The position numbers and the translations under genes were made by a program. Below are positions 27,101 to 37,100 of a DNA stretch of 64,000 bases, piece after piece. A model generated the notes under the pieces. It saw nothing but the letters and a program-made list of their open reading frames with translations, made no database searches and was not told the origin of the DNA. Each line of letters begins with the position of its first letter. The first letter of the stretch is position 1. This stretch comes from Chitinophaga qingshengii (GTDB lineage: Bacteria > Bacteroidota > Bacteroidia > Chitinophagales > Chitinophagaceae): assembly GCF_014529935.1 (NCBI RefSeq), contig NZ_JACVFC010000001.1:1116001-1180000 (forward strand), read 5' to 3'.

Positions 27101-29458
27101 TAATGTTTGGGGAGTAACAAGTTTACCGGTTACCGGATCTGTGACTGTCATTGGTTCACCTTTTGCATTCAGATACTGAAGGCTCTCATGATTATAACGA
27201 CCAGTTCCGTAAAAGATAGAATACACTTTGTCTGCCTCCGCTGATCTGGCATATTGGCCGGATGGCGGCGACACATCCTGCAACATGGCCTTCAATATAT
27301 CATCCTGTTCTATCTTCGCGCTATCGCAGGTACCACAAGCAGGGCCACAGGGCAGTTGCTGGTATTCCAGTTTCTTTTTGCGGATCAGCGAGTCCATCGT
27401 GATGCACTCACTACCCGGCAGAAAGATACTGTCACGGTAAAAATCCATTACCTGTTTGCTTACTATCAACTGTTTGGTGACGATATAGGAACCTTTGGGT
27501 AACAGCTTCTTAAACGTCGCCGTGATAGGCGCAGGTGCCTCGCAATTATTCGTCAGCTGAAGCGCGTTATAGTTCTTTAAGGTGATCACATAAGGCTCTC
27601 CACCCAACCGCTGATTGAAGGCGTCGTCGGTGATGGTGATCTTCAGATCATAAGAACCAATATAACAATGCTCCAGCCCGTTGCAATCCTTTTTCTTTAA
27701 TACCGGCGGGGTCAACTGATAGCTAAACGTATAGTCGCCAGGTTTAGGCACCAGCAAGGCATATTGACTTTCCAGTCCTCTTTCGCTGATGGTGTTTTTA
27801 CCGGCGCCGGATAAACTATCGGTTACATGCTCTGATATTTTGTTATCCAGGTCTTCCAGGTTCAGGTTGTCTGCACGGCCTGCCAGCGCGGTAGCAATCG
27901 TTCTGCCATGCATATCCGTATAGCTCACGGACACCTGTCCATTAGCATCGGTCACCGCATTCTTGAAATAATGGGAGCTAAGCCCTACTTCTGTCCCGAA
28001 CATGGCATCCAGTTCCTCCTGGGTGGGCGTATTGTAGGAATACTCTGTTTCATGACCACTCCCCAGTTTGAAAGTAGGTCCAACTCCACTCTGACGGCTG
28101 ATGCGGCCGGTATTGTCCTGGGTATAGGAAGTTTCTGTGAAAGCAAAACCTTCCGCGTCCGGAATATATTTATTTAAGGGATAATTGTTCTTATTCGCCG
28201 GGGAATAGTACCAGTTAGCCCCACTGGTGGTATCCATAGGTGCGGCAGCGGCATTCAGGAAATCTTCCTCCCTGGCCAGATAATCATACTGGTCTTTGTC
28301 GTATTCCTGCCGGTTCAGGGCGGAGTTCAGGTTACGGGTATATTTGATCACCTTGTCCAGCGTAGGCGCCGGCAGTACCTGAATGACCGGCCTTCCCTGA
28401 TAGTCATAAAAAGATTCAGCAGCCGTGATTGTATTGGTGGTATTCTCTTTGGTAACCGTCTGTCTGCTACGAAGACTACCATCAAAATATTGTACTACTA
28501 CTTTGCGTTTACCGTCTTCCGCGAAGGAAATGGATGATTGCCAGTTTAACTTTGATTGATGACCATTGAAAATAAATTTACCAAAACCAGAACTATAGCT
28601 GCTGCTCCACGCCGTCTCCCAGCGCACATCATTACTCTTCTCCTGCACCGCCCTCACCCGGAAATACAGCACGCCTATTTTATCATACAAAAGCGGTATC
28701 GCATAGGTATTGCCCGGTACGGTAACGCGTGTCGTATTGTTGGCGAAAATCTTTGAAGCCATGACCGGGTTACCGTAACGACCGGATTCCAGCGCGCTCG
28801 AATCTACATAGGCCCACTCCAGGTCGTATACATCGGCCCCCTGAATCGCCGGCCAGGATACCACTAGCTCATCCGGCTCCGGTACATCCGGCGTTGTCAG
28901 ATATACTTCCTTCACCGCATCCAGGTTGCATTCCAGCTTATATTTGGGATGCACCTCCATCTCATTGTCCAGCACCAGCACAGGGGAAATATCTTTCCCT
29001 GCGGTATGGGTAATGCCCATCACCTGCACCCTTACCTTATGCGCATTGTTGAACACAAAGCTCCGGCGCATGGTATATGTTCCGGCCGTATCATAATTAA
29101 TCACAAAATCCTGATCGGTATAATTCTCGCCTCCGGTAGCGCCGGTATAGAAAACACGCGCTTTGAGCGTAGCTGTAAAAGGTACCCCAATGTAAAAGTT
29201 GCTGTGTTCATTGAGCCGGAATGTAACAATATTCCGTACCAGATAAGGGGTATCTAACTTGGGAGTAAGACCGGCATCAAAATAAATACTGTCTTGTATC
29301 GCCACCACAGAATCCTTCACCAGCTGACCGCGGGCGCCTTCCAGTGATTTTTTCAATACGATACCGGTACCAGTCTGCGCCTGGCTTTTGTTCATCATCA
29401 ACAGTAGCAGTAACAACCAGCTTAAGCGGGATACTACTTTCAGCAAAATAGGTTTCAT
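21167..29458 (-). CDS. Giant exported Rhs-family protein with C-terminal AHH/HNH-type nuclease toxin
   Basis: 2763 residues, signal peptide ending KSQA. The N-terminal third has beta-rich modules and a DUF6443-like start to the Rhs part (VVQYFDGSLRSRQTV, FYDYQGRPVIQVLPAP, about 320-380). A beta-propeller-like insertion (about 1275-1610) has repeated units such as RDGGYIAIGTTNS and GDVLWNKVV. YD/Rhs repeats run from about 1760 to 2430, then the Rhs core signature (YYPFGMMM, GFNGQENDNE, YGMRIYDPRTGRFLSVDPL, SFAGNKPI). The toxin tip starts right after VDVNG at residue 2500. It has a pretoxin hydrophobic stretch and a nuclease domain: EIHHIIPKGLADHPL (H2642, H2643), NGTILP (N2671), H2689 and HPEYNKYV (H2692), the AHH/Endo VII-like HNH pattern. 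Inferred role: delivery of a DNase to competitors, with the shell holding the tip. Confidence 0.9.
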   Translation of the reverse strand: MKPILLKVVSRLSWLLLLLLMMNKSQAQTGTGIVLKKSLEGARGQLVKDSVVAIQDSIYFDAGLTPKLDTPYLVRNIVTFRLNEHSNFYIGVPFTATLKARVFYTGATGGENYTDQDFVINYDTAGTYTMRRSFVFNNAHKVRVQVMGITHTAGKDISPVLVLDNEMEVHPKYKLECNLDAVKEVYLTTPDVPEPDELVVSWPAIQGADVYDLEWAYVDSSALESGRYGNPVMASKIFANNTTRVTVPGNTYAIPLLYDKIGVLYFRVRAVQEKSNDVRWETAWSSSYSSGFGKFIFNGHQSKLNWQSSISFAEDGKRKVVVQYFDGSLRSRQTVTKENTTNTITAAESFYDYQGRPVIQVLPAPTLDKVIKYTRNLNSALNRQEYDKDQYDYLAREEDFLNAAAAPMDTTSGANWYYSPANKNNYPLNKYIPDAEGFAFTETSYTQDNTGRISRQSGVGPTFKLGSGHETEYSYNTPTQEELDAMFGTEVGLSSHYFKNAVTDANGQVSVSYTDMHGRTIATALAGRADNLNLEDLDNKISEHVTDSLSGAGKNTISERGLESQYALLVPKPGDYTFSYQLTPPVLKKKDCNGLEHCYIGSYDLKITITDDAFNQRLGGEPYVITLKNYNALQLTNNCEAPAPITATFKKLLPKGSYIVTKQLIVSKQVMDFYRDSIFLPGSECITMDSLIRKKKLEYQQLPCGPACGTCDSAKIEQDDILKAMLQDVSPPSGQYARSAEADKVYSIFYGTGRYNHESLQYLNAKGEPMTVTDPVTGKLVTPQTLTPADFANAFQPSWANTLLRFHPEYCKLEAMRRIESAQRWIKDFEKVDSYAEAKQKGYLNPMGMSEMTVFPIVTPDPLPAPAAASMKNKLKVFQPGYSLWAAATQMVMCVNKAPECAEHYKNNAYAFNDSIMCAGDLDMAWRSFRNLYLAYRRQYILEWLDGQQCPYDARTVINWGKTTRFNNAADAARQANIPITVKDRQELERQMDSLYESNCRAYVANWVKQLAPCKYDTTALKEIMEKMVAVCKAGSDSAHPRGASSVSPAAKNPRYHSFEEVLKDYNDKHEITDPLICNTELITIPRPYDKQVAMGDPGKYTRPKDCECENLANLKMEYQQRKGSADTTLAAYLKRVRNIKISQYTLDQVINACNESKNDHCTYYSKPISIPAFLDCGVAPSCVPCKVTDSLVTTFQLTYPGLKPAVGSVDSVQVSINLLFAKYMNNRLGYTMEAWEYLKFIDSCGKVPSGSGKMVCVPGSAASKQQVRTFMNGNASIFRDVRVTSDNGFVMAGSTTINNIVAAYIVKTNETGDLLWGRTYGGDMYDVFNKITPTRDGGYIAIGTTNSNCYDNGAMLVVKVDAYGDVLWNKVVDFGSDHGGEGKDVLETAEGDIALAGLRRTGTAATDWVTGVLTNTGELRWMKQTGSSQTRKNISLTERGNTLIAASSIMEGSDYDAVILKINKEDGQQISSQQYDIDGKANTTGNILAASDGYKLALSSGNNSVLMDIAENGGITAARQLPMPAIGQTDPDSWTIAATADGGVIAAHANIDAYWYKFNAGNNLEWNRRGVINGQTEQVRRVVQHPDGTYAAAGESQAAKNHGLLMRANKEGRTGCNDATENIVVTDIRSNVVLKAPATQTTVNLNTNNISTVALRGLLTTPIITAQGCPGIDSCFLVYDGPMLCGNVTSAFEEIEVPEITACSDTTIMSETKGMELYFIYRDSIRNDFDIAYISAVLGADKLEQFAVSYTSAEYQHTLYYYDQAGNLVKTVPPAGVKIDRSKDWTDRVANARKTGQSLTPEHGLITDYRYNTLNQVVAQHSPDGGTSHFWYDRLGRLAVSQNLQQAQNNAYSYTLYDGLGRITEVGELLSSSPMNDAISRSAADLAQWVLNAGSNRSQITRTVYDLPYTGDGPILKATNLRNRVSWSAVYNSITDTLPGNQASASFYSYDIHGNVRTLVQEYNNGPGNDGNRFKRIDYGYDLVSGKVNNVSYQRGMPDAFYHRYSYDAENRLTDVETSRDSVYWEKDARYQYYKHGPLARTVIGQQQVQGLDYAYTLQGWLKGVNSTALTPSFDMGHDGAANGITAKDAFGFSLHYFGDNDYKPLDPAVKPFASAGAGLPALYNGNIAGMTVNLPKAGVPLFYTYTYDILNRLKAMKAAHNLDVTTNTWSPITVDDFAERITYDPNGNIRDYNRNGNKTWAGKPLEMDQLSYTYTNGTNRLLHIKDQVAKEQYDIDIDSQDDNNYAYDSIGNLVHDKQAGVSIKWNVYGKISQITKDDNTQIYYTYDVAGNRISKKVGDRLTRYVWDASGNVMSVYESGNTAVNNGHLTQSETHLYGSGRLGISNFTTLVDNPEPPTSVRLGTLGSGTFTTFTRGDKFFELGNHLGNVLATVGDDKRAVAGTGGVIDHYEANIVSAQDYYPFGMMMAGRKWSAGGGYRYGFNGQENDNEVKGEGNQQDYGMRIYDPRTGRFLSVDPLTKQYPHYTPYSFAGNKPIAFVDVNGAEEGLASLWSRFVRMFISVRGNHSNDREAEAERQSSLASGRAAVADIAEKSEKVLELQGNLVAFFPGGSTLFALINPKATKKDVMVAGGLDAAAVLLPGVKLGKLKGTLQDKFISNFDKAAKKFGTKWADFSSSWEIHHIIPKGLADHPLVKKLTKAGLFDIEGLENGTILPKYSSTRGLTDGMHASHPEYNKYVANTLTLINDDLKNSIITLGEARQRVSKMNEKIINAFEEIMQDQNKVDKRINEYFRELNESGRKL

Positions 29459-29464
29459 ATATTT

Positions 29465-30214
29465 CTATAGGTCTGGGGATGCTTTAAATACCTGGTATCC
29501 GCTAAACGCCGCCGCCGGCTCGAGCGTTGTTTCCGTTTTACGGAAATAACGCAGTTCATCAAAAACAGCCATATCAGGTTTATATTTTTTATCCTGGGTA
29601 TAGGTAACGCGCACAATGGCATAGTCGCCAAACTCCTCATCTTCGTTACTATGCCCGCTGCCAAAACGTTGTAGCTGGTTAGCTGGAATGAGATAACGCA
29701 TTTCTGTCAGATAACCGCCGGCCATATCCCGTTTTACATCCAATGATATAAACGGAAGACCGGGGAGAAATTCTGCATGGAAGCTCCGTTCATTATCCTG
29801 CTGAATAACAGACCAGCTCTTTACTGCTGCAACGGGGAACCCCGCCTGCATCACTTTCAAGGTCTGATCACCACTGCGGGGTTTTGAAACATGCATTTTT
29901 TTCATGGTGGATTGCAGGATGATATTATACCGGCCATTGGTGATACTGATGCTGTTTCCCATGGTATAATAGCACTGCCCGTCAGCTACTTCCAGCCTTC
30001 CGGTGGTGGAATCAACGATCTTCTCCGGTTTGAGAGCTGAGGCAAAAGTATAGCGCATATCAAAAGCATACTGTTTACTGGCATATACCTTAAACATGAC
30101 TGCCATCTCAGCTGCCAGTCCGCCGGTATCGCGTTGCAAAGGCTGCGCATATAACGGCGCCGCATAAACGATCACCAGCAACAGAAATAGGGTATACAAG
30201 GATTTTTTCATCAT
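29465..30214 (-). CDS. Exported protein of unknown function in the Rhs operon
   Basis: 249 residues with a clear signal peptide (KSLYTLFLLLVIVYAAPLYAQ). The mature part alternates predicted strands, for example FDMRYTFAS, GRLEVADGQCYYTMGN and SITNGRYNIILQ, and later ISLDVKRDMAGGYLTEMRYL; this pattern recalls the LolA-like half-barrel fold of lipid or lipoprotein carriers, but I would not call it more than a resemblance. Its start overlaps the stop of the preceding gene as ATGA and it ends 6 bp before the Rhs gene, so it is tightly coupled to toxin synthesis and could be a periplasmic helper for export of the Rhs protein. Confidence 0.75.
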   Translation of the reverse strand: MMKKSLYTLFLLLVIVYAAPLYAQPLQRDTGGLAAEMAVMFKVYASKQYAFDMRYTFASALKPEKIVDSTTGRLEVADGQCYYTMGNSISITNGRYNIILQSTMKKMHVSKPRSGDQTLKVMQAGFPVAAVKSWSVIQQDNERSFHAEFLPGLPFISLDVKRDMAGGYLTEMRYLIPANQLQRFGSGHSNEDEEFGDYAIVRVTYTQDKKYKPDMAVFDELRYFRKTETTLEPAAAFSGYQVFKASPDL

Positions 30215-33200
30215 TGCGCGGTTTCTTTAAGGAGTGCGCTCCTGGTTTCTTTAATTGTTTTAACACCACGCTCCGTTTCTTTCTTTACCCGGATCAGGGT
30301 ACCATCGTCATCATACTCATAGAGGGTGGCATAGTTATTCTCATCCAGTTCGGCCATCAGTCGCAGGTTTACAGGGTCGTACACGAAAGACTTCATGTTG
30401 GCGTTGTAGGGATGGATCCGGAGATCGTCGTAATATACGTTCACGTTATTTTTAGGTACAATCACCACGTTAAAAGCGGTGGAACCTTTCGGCACGTCAA
30501 TCACCCCTTCATATTGTTGCCATCCATCGATGATGGCGCCTTTAGGCTGTGCCGTAGCAGTAACCCTCACCGGGCCGCCTACCAATAACGTGATTTCACT
30601 ACTGGTATAGGTGGTGCACTTACAATCCTGTTCTTCTTTTACCCATACACTAAACAGGAAACGTTTACCCGCTACCGGTGAAAAATCAGGAACCAATACA
30701 CCGGGATTCAGTCTCACTGCCTTTAGTACCGTCATGTTACATTTTTCTGCCTGCTGGAAGTCCGGCGCTGTCAATTGCCGGTCACTGTCAGTTACCAATG
30801 CAGATAACATAATACTGTCGCCTTTGGCTGCTTTCAGGCTATACCGGCCGGTATGGCTCTGCTCCGTGGATAATTTATTTTTGTAACGGGAGAAGTTAAA
30901 ATGACGGCCTACAGGGCAAGGATCGTCTCCACAGTTGCCAGCCACAAAACTGTAGTCCTCGAAGCCATCAAAGCCTGACTCACGGTAACGGCTATTCTGT
31001 ACTACGGCTACCGGTACAGCACCGTCATAACCATATAACCCGGCGTTATATCTTCCCAGCGGATCCTTGTTCTCCAATTCAAATCCCTTTTTACTGAAAA
31101 CGGTACTTTCTGCATTCCATACCCAGCGGGTGGTATCCTTCCGGGGCGTCCAGGAAGCAGTCTGTTTTTCCCAGAAGTTCATGAAGTCGTTGTAGGCGCC
31201 GTCTTTCCGGATATCCGTTTTCACCCCCGGATCCGCTTCTGCCCTGGCGCCGTAGTAGACATAACTGCGGAAAGGACGCCAGTTGCCGAGTAAACCGTGG
31301 ATATAGGGATTGACACTGGTATCGGTTACTGCGCTATAGCAGCGGACGGTATAGGGTGCCACTTTCATATCAAATTCACCCTTAATAGGTTGCCCACACA
31401 AATCGGAGTTGATAGTAACCTTATACTTACCAGCCCAGGAAGAATCAATATTGTAAATAATCGGATTTTGTATACTTTCTTTTATCTGGCCATTAGGAAA
31501 TTCCCACCGGTATTGTTTAGCGCTGGTGGGTAGGTTAATTGCCTTCAAATAGGCAGTGTCACCCACACAGAACATGGGTTTGTCTGTTGTGATGATTTGA
31601 TAGGTGGCGAAGTCCAGAATCTGAACATCCTGGACGATAGCATTTCCACAGTTATCCACTACCCTGATGGAATAGTTGGTGTTCTTCATGAGTGAATAAC
31701 GACTATTGGATGTAAAGTAACCGGTAGTATTGCTATCAAGGAACGGACCGTCCTTACCTTTACCTTGTTCTGCCAGCTTATAGGTATAGGTGTTCAGGCC
31801 GCTATAACCACCTGCCGCAAAAACACGAATGGTACCCGTATTAGGAGCAGCCCCGGGGCAGACATAACCTAGCGTGGTGCGGCGGTCAATACTCAGTTCA
31901 TTAGGCAGGTTATATTGAATTTTTTTTACGTTAACAATACGGTCACCGGGGTACGGACTCGCTCCGATTGCAATTCTATAGCTACCCGGTACAGAGACGG
32001 TAAAACTCCCGCCATTTCTTATAATAGCCCATTTTTGGTCAGGACCGTCAACGATGCGATAATAAACATCACTATCAGTCCTTCCTCCAAATGTTTTAGT
32101 TCCATTTGGTGTTATCCTCAAACCGCCACAAGTCTGTTGACTGGTGATGCTCCAGTTATATCTGTAAACATCCTTTTCTGCTACAACAAAGGGTACATCA
32201 TGAACGCCACAGGAATCAGTTATCCTGAATAGATAACTTCCAGGCGTAAAATATTGAGGAGATGTATCCGTTGACTCACTTATGTAAAAGTATCCGGGTG
32301 ATGGCGGATTATCCCCAAAATCCTTATAATATTTCATGTAGGAAGGGCTTATCAATTCCACCTTAGTATTCTTCTCCCATGTTCCCTGCTTAAAAATACC
32401 AAAGTTGGTTGCTCCCTCCTGCCCCATCGCACCCAAGTCATCAAATAATCTAACCAGGTATAACGCATCGGCCGAGATAGTTATGCCAGTGGTCAATTTC
32501 ATACCATCTGCCGCCGTCATTTCGGCTGAAATGTAACCAGGATCCATGTTCTCAATCGTACGCAAAATGGTGCTGGTACTGTAGGACCATAGGGTATCAT
32601 AATAGGATAACTGCCGGTCATTATTTGTTATTTTTATAGATACCGGAAAACAAAGCAGGTCTGCTCTACCTATTTTATATGAATAATCAATCTTACCGTT
32701 ACATTCGAGCTTATAATCATTGGCTATATTTACTTCATAAAACCATGAATCGTAATAGGCGGTGTCTCCACAATCCGATTTAATGTGAAGCCGTATTGGT
32801 TGCCCATATACTCCCTTCATCGTTGTGCCAGGAGGCAGCATAACTGTATCCTTTTTTATAGTATTCTCCTCAAAAGGGCGGAAATTCTCGATTGGGCCAT
32901 TGCCAAAAGAATAAGTGTAGGTAAAATGTGATCTAAGTTCCTTCCTGTCGTAAAAAACAGGAGTCCCGGTGACATAGACCTTACAGTTATTTACATCCCC
33001 GGATATAGAAAGGGATCTGGTCACTGACAAATTTGCTTTCACTACTTTAGTACTATCCACAATCTTTAATGAGCCGCAAGCGTCCTCAGTAGAAATTTTA
33101 AACTTACCTTCGTTTAAATTCGGGATTTTAAATACGCGGTTACTTGTAGTAAATGTTCGTGGACCGGTATACGCAGCTGGTACATCTAAAAGACTCACTG

Positions 33201-33651
33201 TAAAGGGAGCATTTCCATCTACCAAACGACACTCAATTTCACCAAACGCACATTTACCGATAGTCGGCTGAGTTGACGATGTGAACAGTTGCAGTTCTTT
33301 CGCAACTCCCGGAACGCGTACCTGCACGGACTTAGACACAGGAATTCCATTACAAACCGCCTCTACCAATACTTCGTAAGTCCCAGGAGACACCGTCGTA
33401 AATACCGAACTTGTACTTTTTACTACCTCAGTGATACCACCGATAGGTTTAAGACTATACAACAAACTCCCCAAGTTCGTTTTATCCGATCCTGTTAATG
33501 TAATGGCAATCCTGCCATTGGCTATGCAGGTAGCGCTGTCAATCTGCGTCTGGATATTCCAGTTTTCGCACTGTGCCCAGGTTTTTGTGTTTCCTGCCAG
33601 GAAACACAAAACAGAAAACGTCAGCAGAATATATAATCTGATTCTTTGCAT
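30211..33651 (-). CDS. Large exported surface protein with Ig-like domain and a YD-type end
   Basis: 1146 residues from the ATG at 33651 (MQRIRLYILLTFSVLCFLAG signal; an ATG three codons earlier is possible). The first 650 residues are beta-rich repeats containing cysteine pairs (for example SATCIANGRIAITL, YVCPGAAPNTGTIRVFA), like SprB-type/adhesin modules. An Ig/PKD-like domain (about 690-770: YLKAINLPTSAKQYRWEFPNG, GKYKVTINSDLCG) follows, then a carbohydrate-binding-like beta-sandwich (about 970-1090: FSVWVKEEQDC, GWQQYEGVIDVPKGS, VYYDDLRIHP). The very end reads YDPVNLRLMAELDENNYATL and YEYDDDGTLIRVKKETERG, a single YD-type repeat as in Rhs proteins. It is encoded between the SpvB-like giant and the toxin, suggesting it is part of the same surface assembly. 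Confidence 0.8.
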   Translation of the reverse strand: MQRIRLYILLTFSVLCFLAGNTKTWAQCENWNIQTQIDSATCIANGRIAITLTGSDKTNLGSLLYSLKPIGGITEVVKSTSSVFTTVSPGTYEVLVEAVCNGIPVSKSVQVRVPGVAKELQLFTSSTQPTIGKCAFGEIECRLVDGNAPFTVSLLDVPAAYTGPRTFTTSNRVFKIPNLNEGKFKISTEDACGSLKIVDSTKVVKANLSVTRSLSISGDVNNCKVYVTGTPVFYDRKELRSHFTYTYSFGNGPIENFRPFEENTIKKDTVMLPPGTTMKGVYGQPIRLHIKSDCGDTAYYDSWFYEVNIANDYKLECNGKIDYSYKIGRADLLCFPVSIKITNNDRQLSYYDTLWSYSTSTILRTIENMDPGYISAEMTAADGMKLTTGITISADALYLVRLFDDLGAMGQEGATNFGIFKQGTWEKNTKVELISPSYMKYYKDFGDNPPSPGYFYISESTDTSPQYFTPGSYLFRITDSCGVHDVPFVVAEKDVYRYNWSITSQQTCGGLRITPNGTKTFGGRTDSDVYYRIVDGPDQKWAIIRNGGSFTVSVPGSYRIAIGASPYPGDRIVNVKKIQYNLPNELSIDRRTTLGYVCPGAAPNTGTIRVFAAGGYSGLNTYTYKLAEQGKGKDGPFLDSNTTGYFTSNSRYSLMKNTNYSIRVVDNCGNAIVQDVQILDFATYQIITTDKPMFCVGDTAYLKAINLPTSAKQYRWEFPNGQIKESIQNPIIYNIDSSWAGKYKVTINSDLCGQPIKGEFDMKVAPYTVRCYSAVTDTSVNPYIHGLLGNWRPFRSYVYYGARAEADPGVKTDIRKDGAYNDFMNFWEKQTASWTPRKDTTRWVWNAESTVFSKKGFELENKDPLGRYNAGLYGYDGAVPVAVVQNSRYRESGFDGFEDYSFVAGNCGDDPCPVGRHFNFSRYKNKLSTEQSHTGRYSLKAAKGDSIMLSALVTDSDRQLTAPDFQQAEKCNMTVLKAVRLNPGVLVPDFSPVAGKRFLFSVWVKEEQDCKCTTYTSSEITLLVGGPVRVTATAQPKGAIIDGWQQYEGVIDVPKGSTAFNVVIVPKNNVNVYYDDLRIHPYNANMKSFVYDPVNLRLMAELDENNYATLYEYDDDGTLIRVKKETERGVKTIKETRSALLKETAQ

Positions 33652-33682
33652 ACAATACATTTGTTACACCAGTACATCATCA

Positions 33683-34159
33683 TTATTTCCGGCTATAGAC
33701 ACATCTAAACTGCCGCTTAACAGGTATCTTGCGTTTGTCATCCATGTAAAATGCTGCCGGCAAGTCCACCTCCAGTTGAAGAGTTTCGGTAATGGAATAC
33801 TGCCAGCTCTTATAGTGCAGGGGAGCACGCCCATCCCTGGCGGGTTCCCATAACACCAGTACATAAGACTCCCATCTGCAGCTATCTCTCTCGACCCCTC
33901 CGCTGCCAGTGATGGTACATTCTCCATCCTCCACTAAAAGCGACAAAGGGATCTGGCTGCCAGCCATACGGATAGAATCTCCGGTAGTCCAAACTTTACG
34001 TTCCAGCACCTTATCATCTCCCTGGCTAAACAATGTAGAGACAAGCCTGGTAACTTCCCAATGCCCCCGCATATCGGTCTTTACCGGCGCAATCTGTGCA
34101 TATCCGCTCACGAACAACAGCATCAACCCGGTCAATATGATTATTATACGTGTATTCAT
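33683..34159 (-). CDS. Small exported protein of the Rhs operon
   Basis: 158 residues from the ATG at 34159 (MNTRIIIILTGLMLLFVSGYAQ is a good signal peptide; the frame runs to 34183 but would overlap the upstream gene). The mature domain looks like a small lipocalin-type beta-barrel: it opens with GHWEVTRLVSTL, has a central SQIPLSLLVEDGECTITG and ends LPVKRQFRCVY-like strands, with three cysteines. This pattern is similar to the lipocalin-like small proteins of Bacteroidota, but the assignment is weak. It is 10 bp behind the SpvB-like gene. Confidence 0.65.
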   Translation of the reverse strand: MNTRIIIILTGLMLLFVSGYAQIAPVKTDMRGHWEVTRLVSTLFSQGDDKVLERKVWTTGDSIRMAGSQIPLSLLVEDGECTITGSGGVERDSCRWESYVLVLWEPARDGRAPLHYKSWQYSITETLQLEVDLPAAFYMDDKRKIPVKRQFRCVYSRK

Positions 34160-34169
34160 CTCCGTTAAA

Positions 34170-37100
34170 TTATTTGTAAGCACATTCTTTAAATGAATTC
34201 TTTTTATCTTCTACATGCCAGTTCTGTTTATACTCTGTCATGGAAGCGCTGAGAATCTGTTTATCCTTGTTAATCTCCAGCTGATATGCCCCATTATTCC
34301 ATACCAAAGGGCTCTTCATCATCGTCACTGTACCAATCTGGGCCTGGATATTTTTACGGCCGGAACGTATAATCTTCATTGTTACATCATTGCCGGTAAA
34401 GGGCGTACCATCTGCTGTCACGAAATAAATATCCGGAGCGCCGCCATTGAGCACATTCGCATCCAATGCCCATATTTTACCGGAGCTGGGGAAAGTCGCT
34501 AATACGGAATCACACTCATCACCAGCTACACGATTACGGGAATAAGTGATAATTTCATCACCGGAAGTAAAGTATCGTTTCACCTCCTCTGCAGACAGTC
34601 CCTTTTCAACTCTCCCCCCTTTCACATACACATTTTTAGCGGTGGTATTAATATTCTTATAAGCGCCACTCATCCCATCATAGGCCCAGTGAGCCGGATA
34701 ACTGAACTGATAGGTGGAATCCCCGAATTCGTTCTGGATCGAAGTCAACAACACATCCCCTGTTTCTGCATCATACAACAGGTTACGGGTCACCACCCTG
34801 CTCCCGTTCTCAATGGCTTCTACCCTTTCCAGGATGCCATGACGATGAATGACTTTTGTTATGGCAACAGAATTAAAGATATTCTGCTCACTCTCCGGCA
34901 TGGGAAACGAGGAGGGAACAGGTATCGGCAGGAAACCAATCTTGAAAGCGTCAAGGTCCACTACTACGTTAGCCGCAACACTTTCAAATGTCTGACGACG
35001 CATATCTGTCATCAGTTCCACGTCTTTGCCAATGAAGGAAGGAGTTATGTTACCTGATTTATCGATAGCCAGTACTTCATTGTCAAGGTGCTTCTGCAGA
35101 GCATCTTCCCGGTCAACTTTATAGAAATAGGTAGTCGATTTAATCATCTGCGGCGACTTACCAGCGGTATAAAATTTCTGCGACCGCATTTTGCCATGCA
35201 TATCATTCAGTTCTATTTTGAAACCCTGGCTAAGCGCGAGGTAATAAACAGCATCAACGTTCAGCACACTGCCCAGCCGGGGCTTATACATCGCTTTGCT
35301 GTAGGGACGTTCAATTTCTGAATTGGCTACAATGGTTGGAAAATCATAACTGGTATAGAAACAGGTCTCTTCATATCCTTTAGCAGAACGGACATTTTTG
35401 GAATAAATGGACTTCGTCTGTACTTTACTGTATCCTACAGATGCCGCAGGGAAGAAAGCCTCACCCAGTGGTGTTTCCACGTAGCTAACCGTCGTTGGCG
35501 CTAATGATGCCAACTGATCTTTATACAATACCGGCGTATGCCAGGGGTTCTCCTCTCCGCCCAATATAGGCTCATAGGTAGCTACACCACTGCTGATCTG
35601 CCTTTCCTTGCCATCTGCCTGAATGGTAGTGGTATAGGTATATTCTGTACCGTATTTCGATTCCTTCTGACCCGTCATGGCATTCCAGTGGTCATAAACC
35701 TCTATACGTTTTACACGAAGGCCCCCACCATACTTCTTATATAACGGATCATTTAACCTGGCGTGAGAACGTTTCAGATCTACTTTCATAGCCCAGCCAT
35801 TGCTGCGGGCGGTTGCATCAAATTTTCTCAGCTTGGCCGGCAGGTTAATTCCCAATTCGGTGATCACCTGTATGGCTTTTATAAAGTCCATATCCGGCAT
35901 TTCAGAATCCGGAAATGCTTTGGAAGGCAGGTTCAGTCGCAGGAACTGTACAGCAGACTTGGCCAATGGACTATACTTCCCGCCCTCATCACCATTCGCT
36001 TTCAGTGGGCGTAACTTGACAAAGATGGTTTTGCCATTGTTGATAAAACCATAATCATTGCTGTCGAGAAAAGCGTAGCAGGGAACATACTCATATCCTG
36101 ATCCATAGGCATCGGAAGGCATTTTCACATGCAACCGGAAAAAGACAGTATCGTGCAACTCCGACAGGTAGTTATCAAAGACTTCCTTATTGGAAGTAAC
36201 AGGCAACTCCGCATCAAAAGCCACATACATATTATCCGAAGAACCGATAAATCTGGAATCATACAGGTTATCGGTAAGATCGTTGATTGAATTCGGCCTC
36301 GAACCCGAGAAACCGGCTATCCGTGTCATCTTGGCGGCGCGTCGATGCTGCACATAGGCATAATCGTCCGACTCGTACGTAATTTTCATGCGGCCGCCGA
36401 AAGGCAGCTTGATAGAATCCAGCGTCCAGGCAGCGGCATTTTTGGCAGCAAGAACACTATCCTGTAAGGCATAGGGCATTTCCACATTGCTGATAGGGCT
36501 GTTATCTGTATAGCCCGGATTGTGCCTGGGATCTTTATAATTACCCCACCTATCGTACGACTTACTGTTGTATCCCGGATTGTTGCCATTATAGTGGAAT
36601 TCATAAGCATTCTGCCTGTTACGGGCATCATTGGTCTTGCTTTCATTTCCGTTATAGGAGAACCAGAGCTTTTTCAGTGTAAGTTTACCAGCAGGATTTC
36701 CTGTACCGTTCACCCCCGGACATAACTCATACGTATAATCGAAATGGACCGTTTTCACCGGTTTAGCATTGGCAGCATCTTTCAGGTACTCCGCTTTTAC
36801 ATATAAGTTGATTTCTTTCAGTCGTTTAACTTGTTTGCTGCCCAATATTTTGGTCCCATCGCGGTTAATGGGCAGTAAATCATCCCGGTCCGCAAGTGTA
36901 AATATGGCAATCATATTTTTAGACTCAACGGAATTCAGGTACCAAAGCTCTTTTTCACCATATACATAACTGCCTTTGTCATCCCGCCAGTCCGTTTTCA
37001 GGCCTTCATTATAGGTAGCGGATTTCGTATAGGGAGACCGCCATTTATAAGGATTATCAAATCCTGCCGTTTTCGTATAGTTAAACTTAACAGCATTTCC

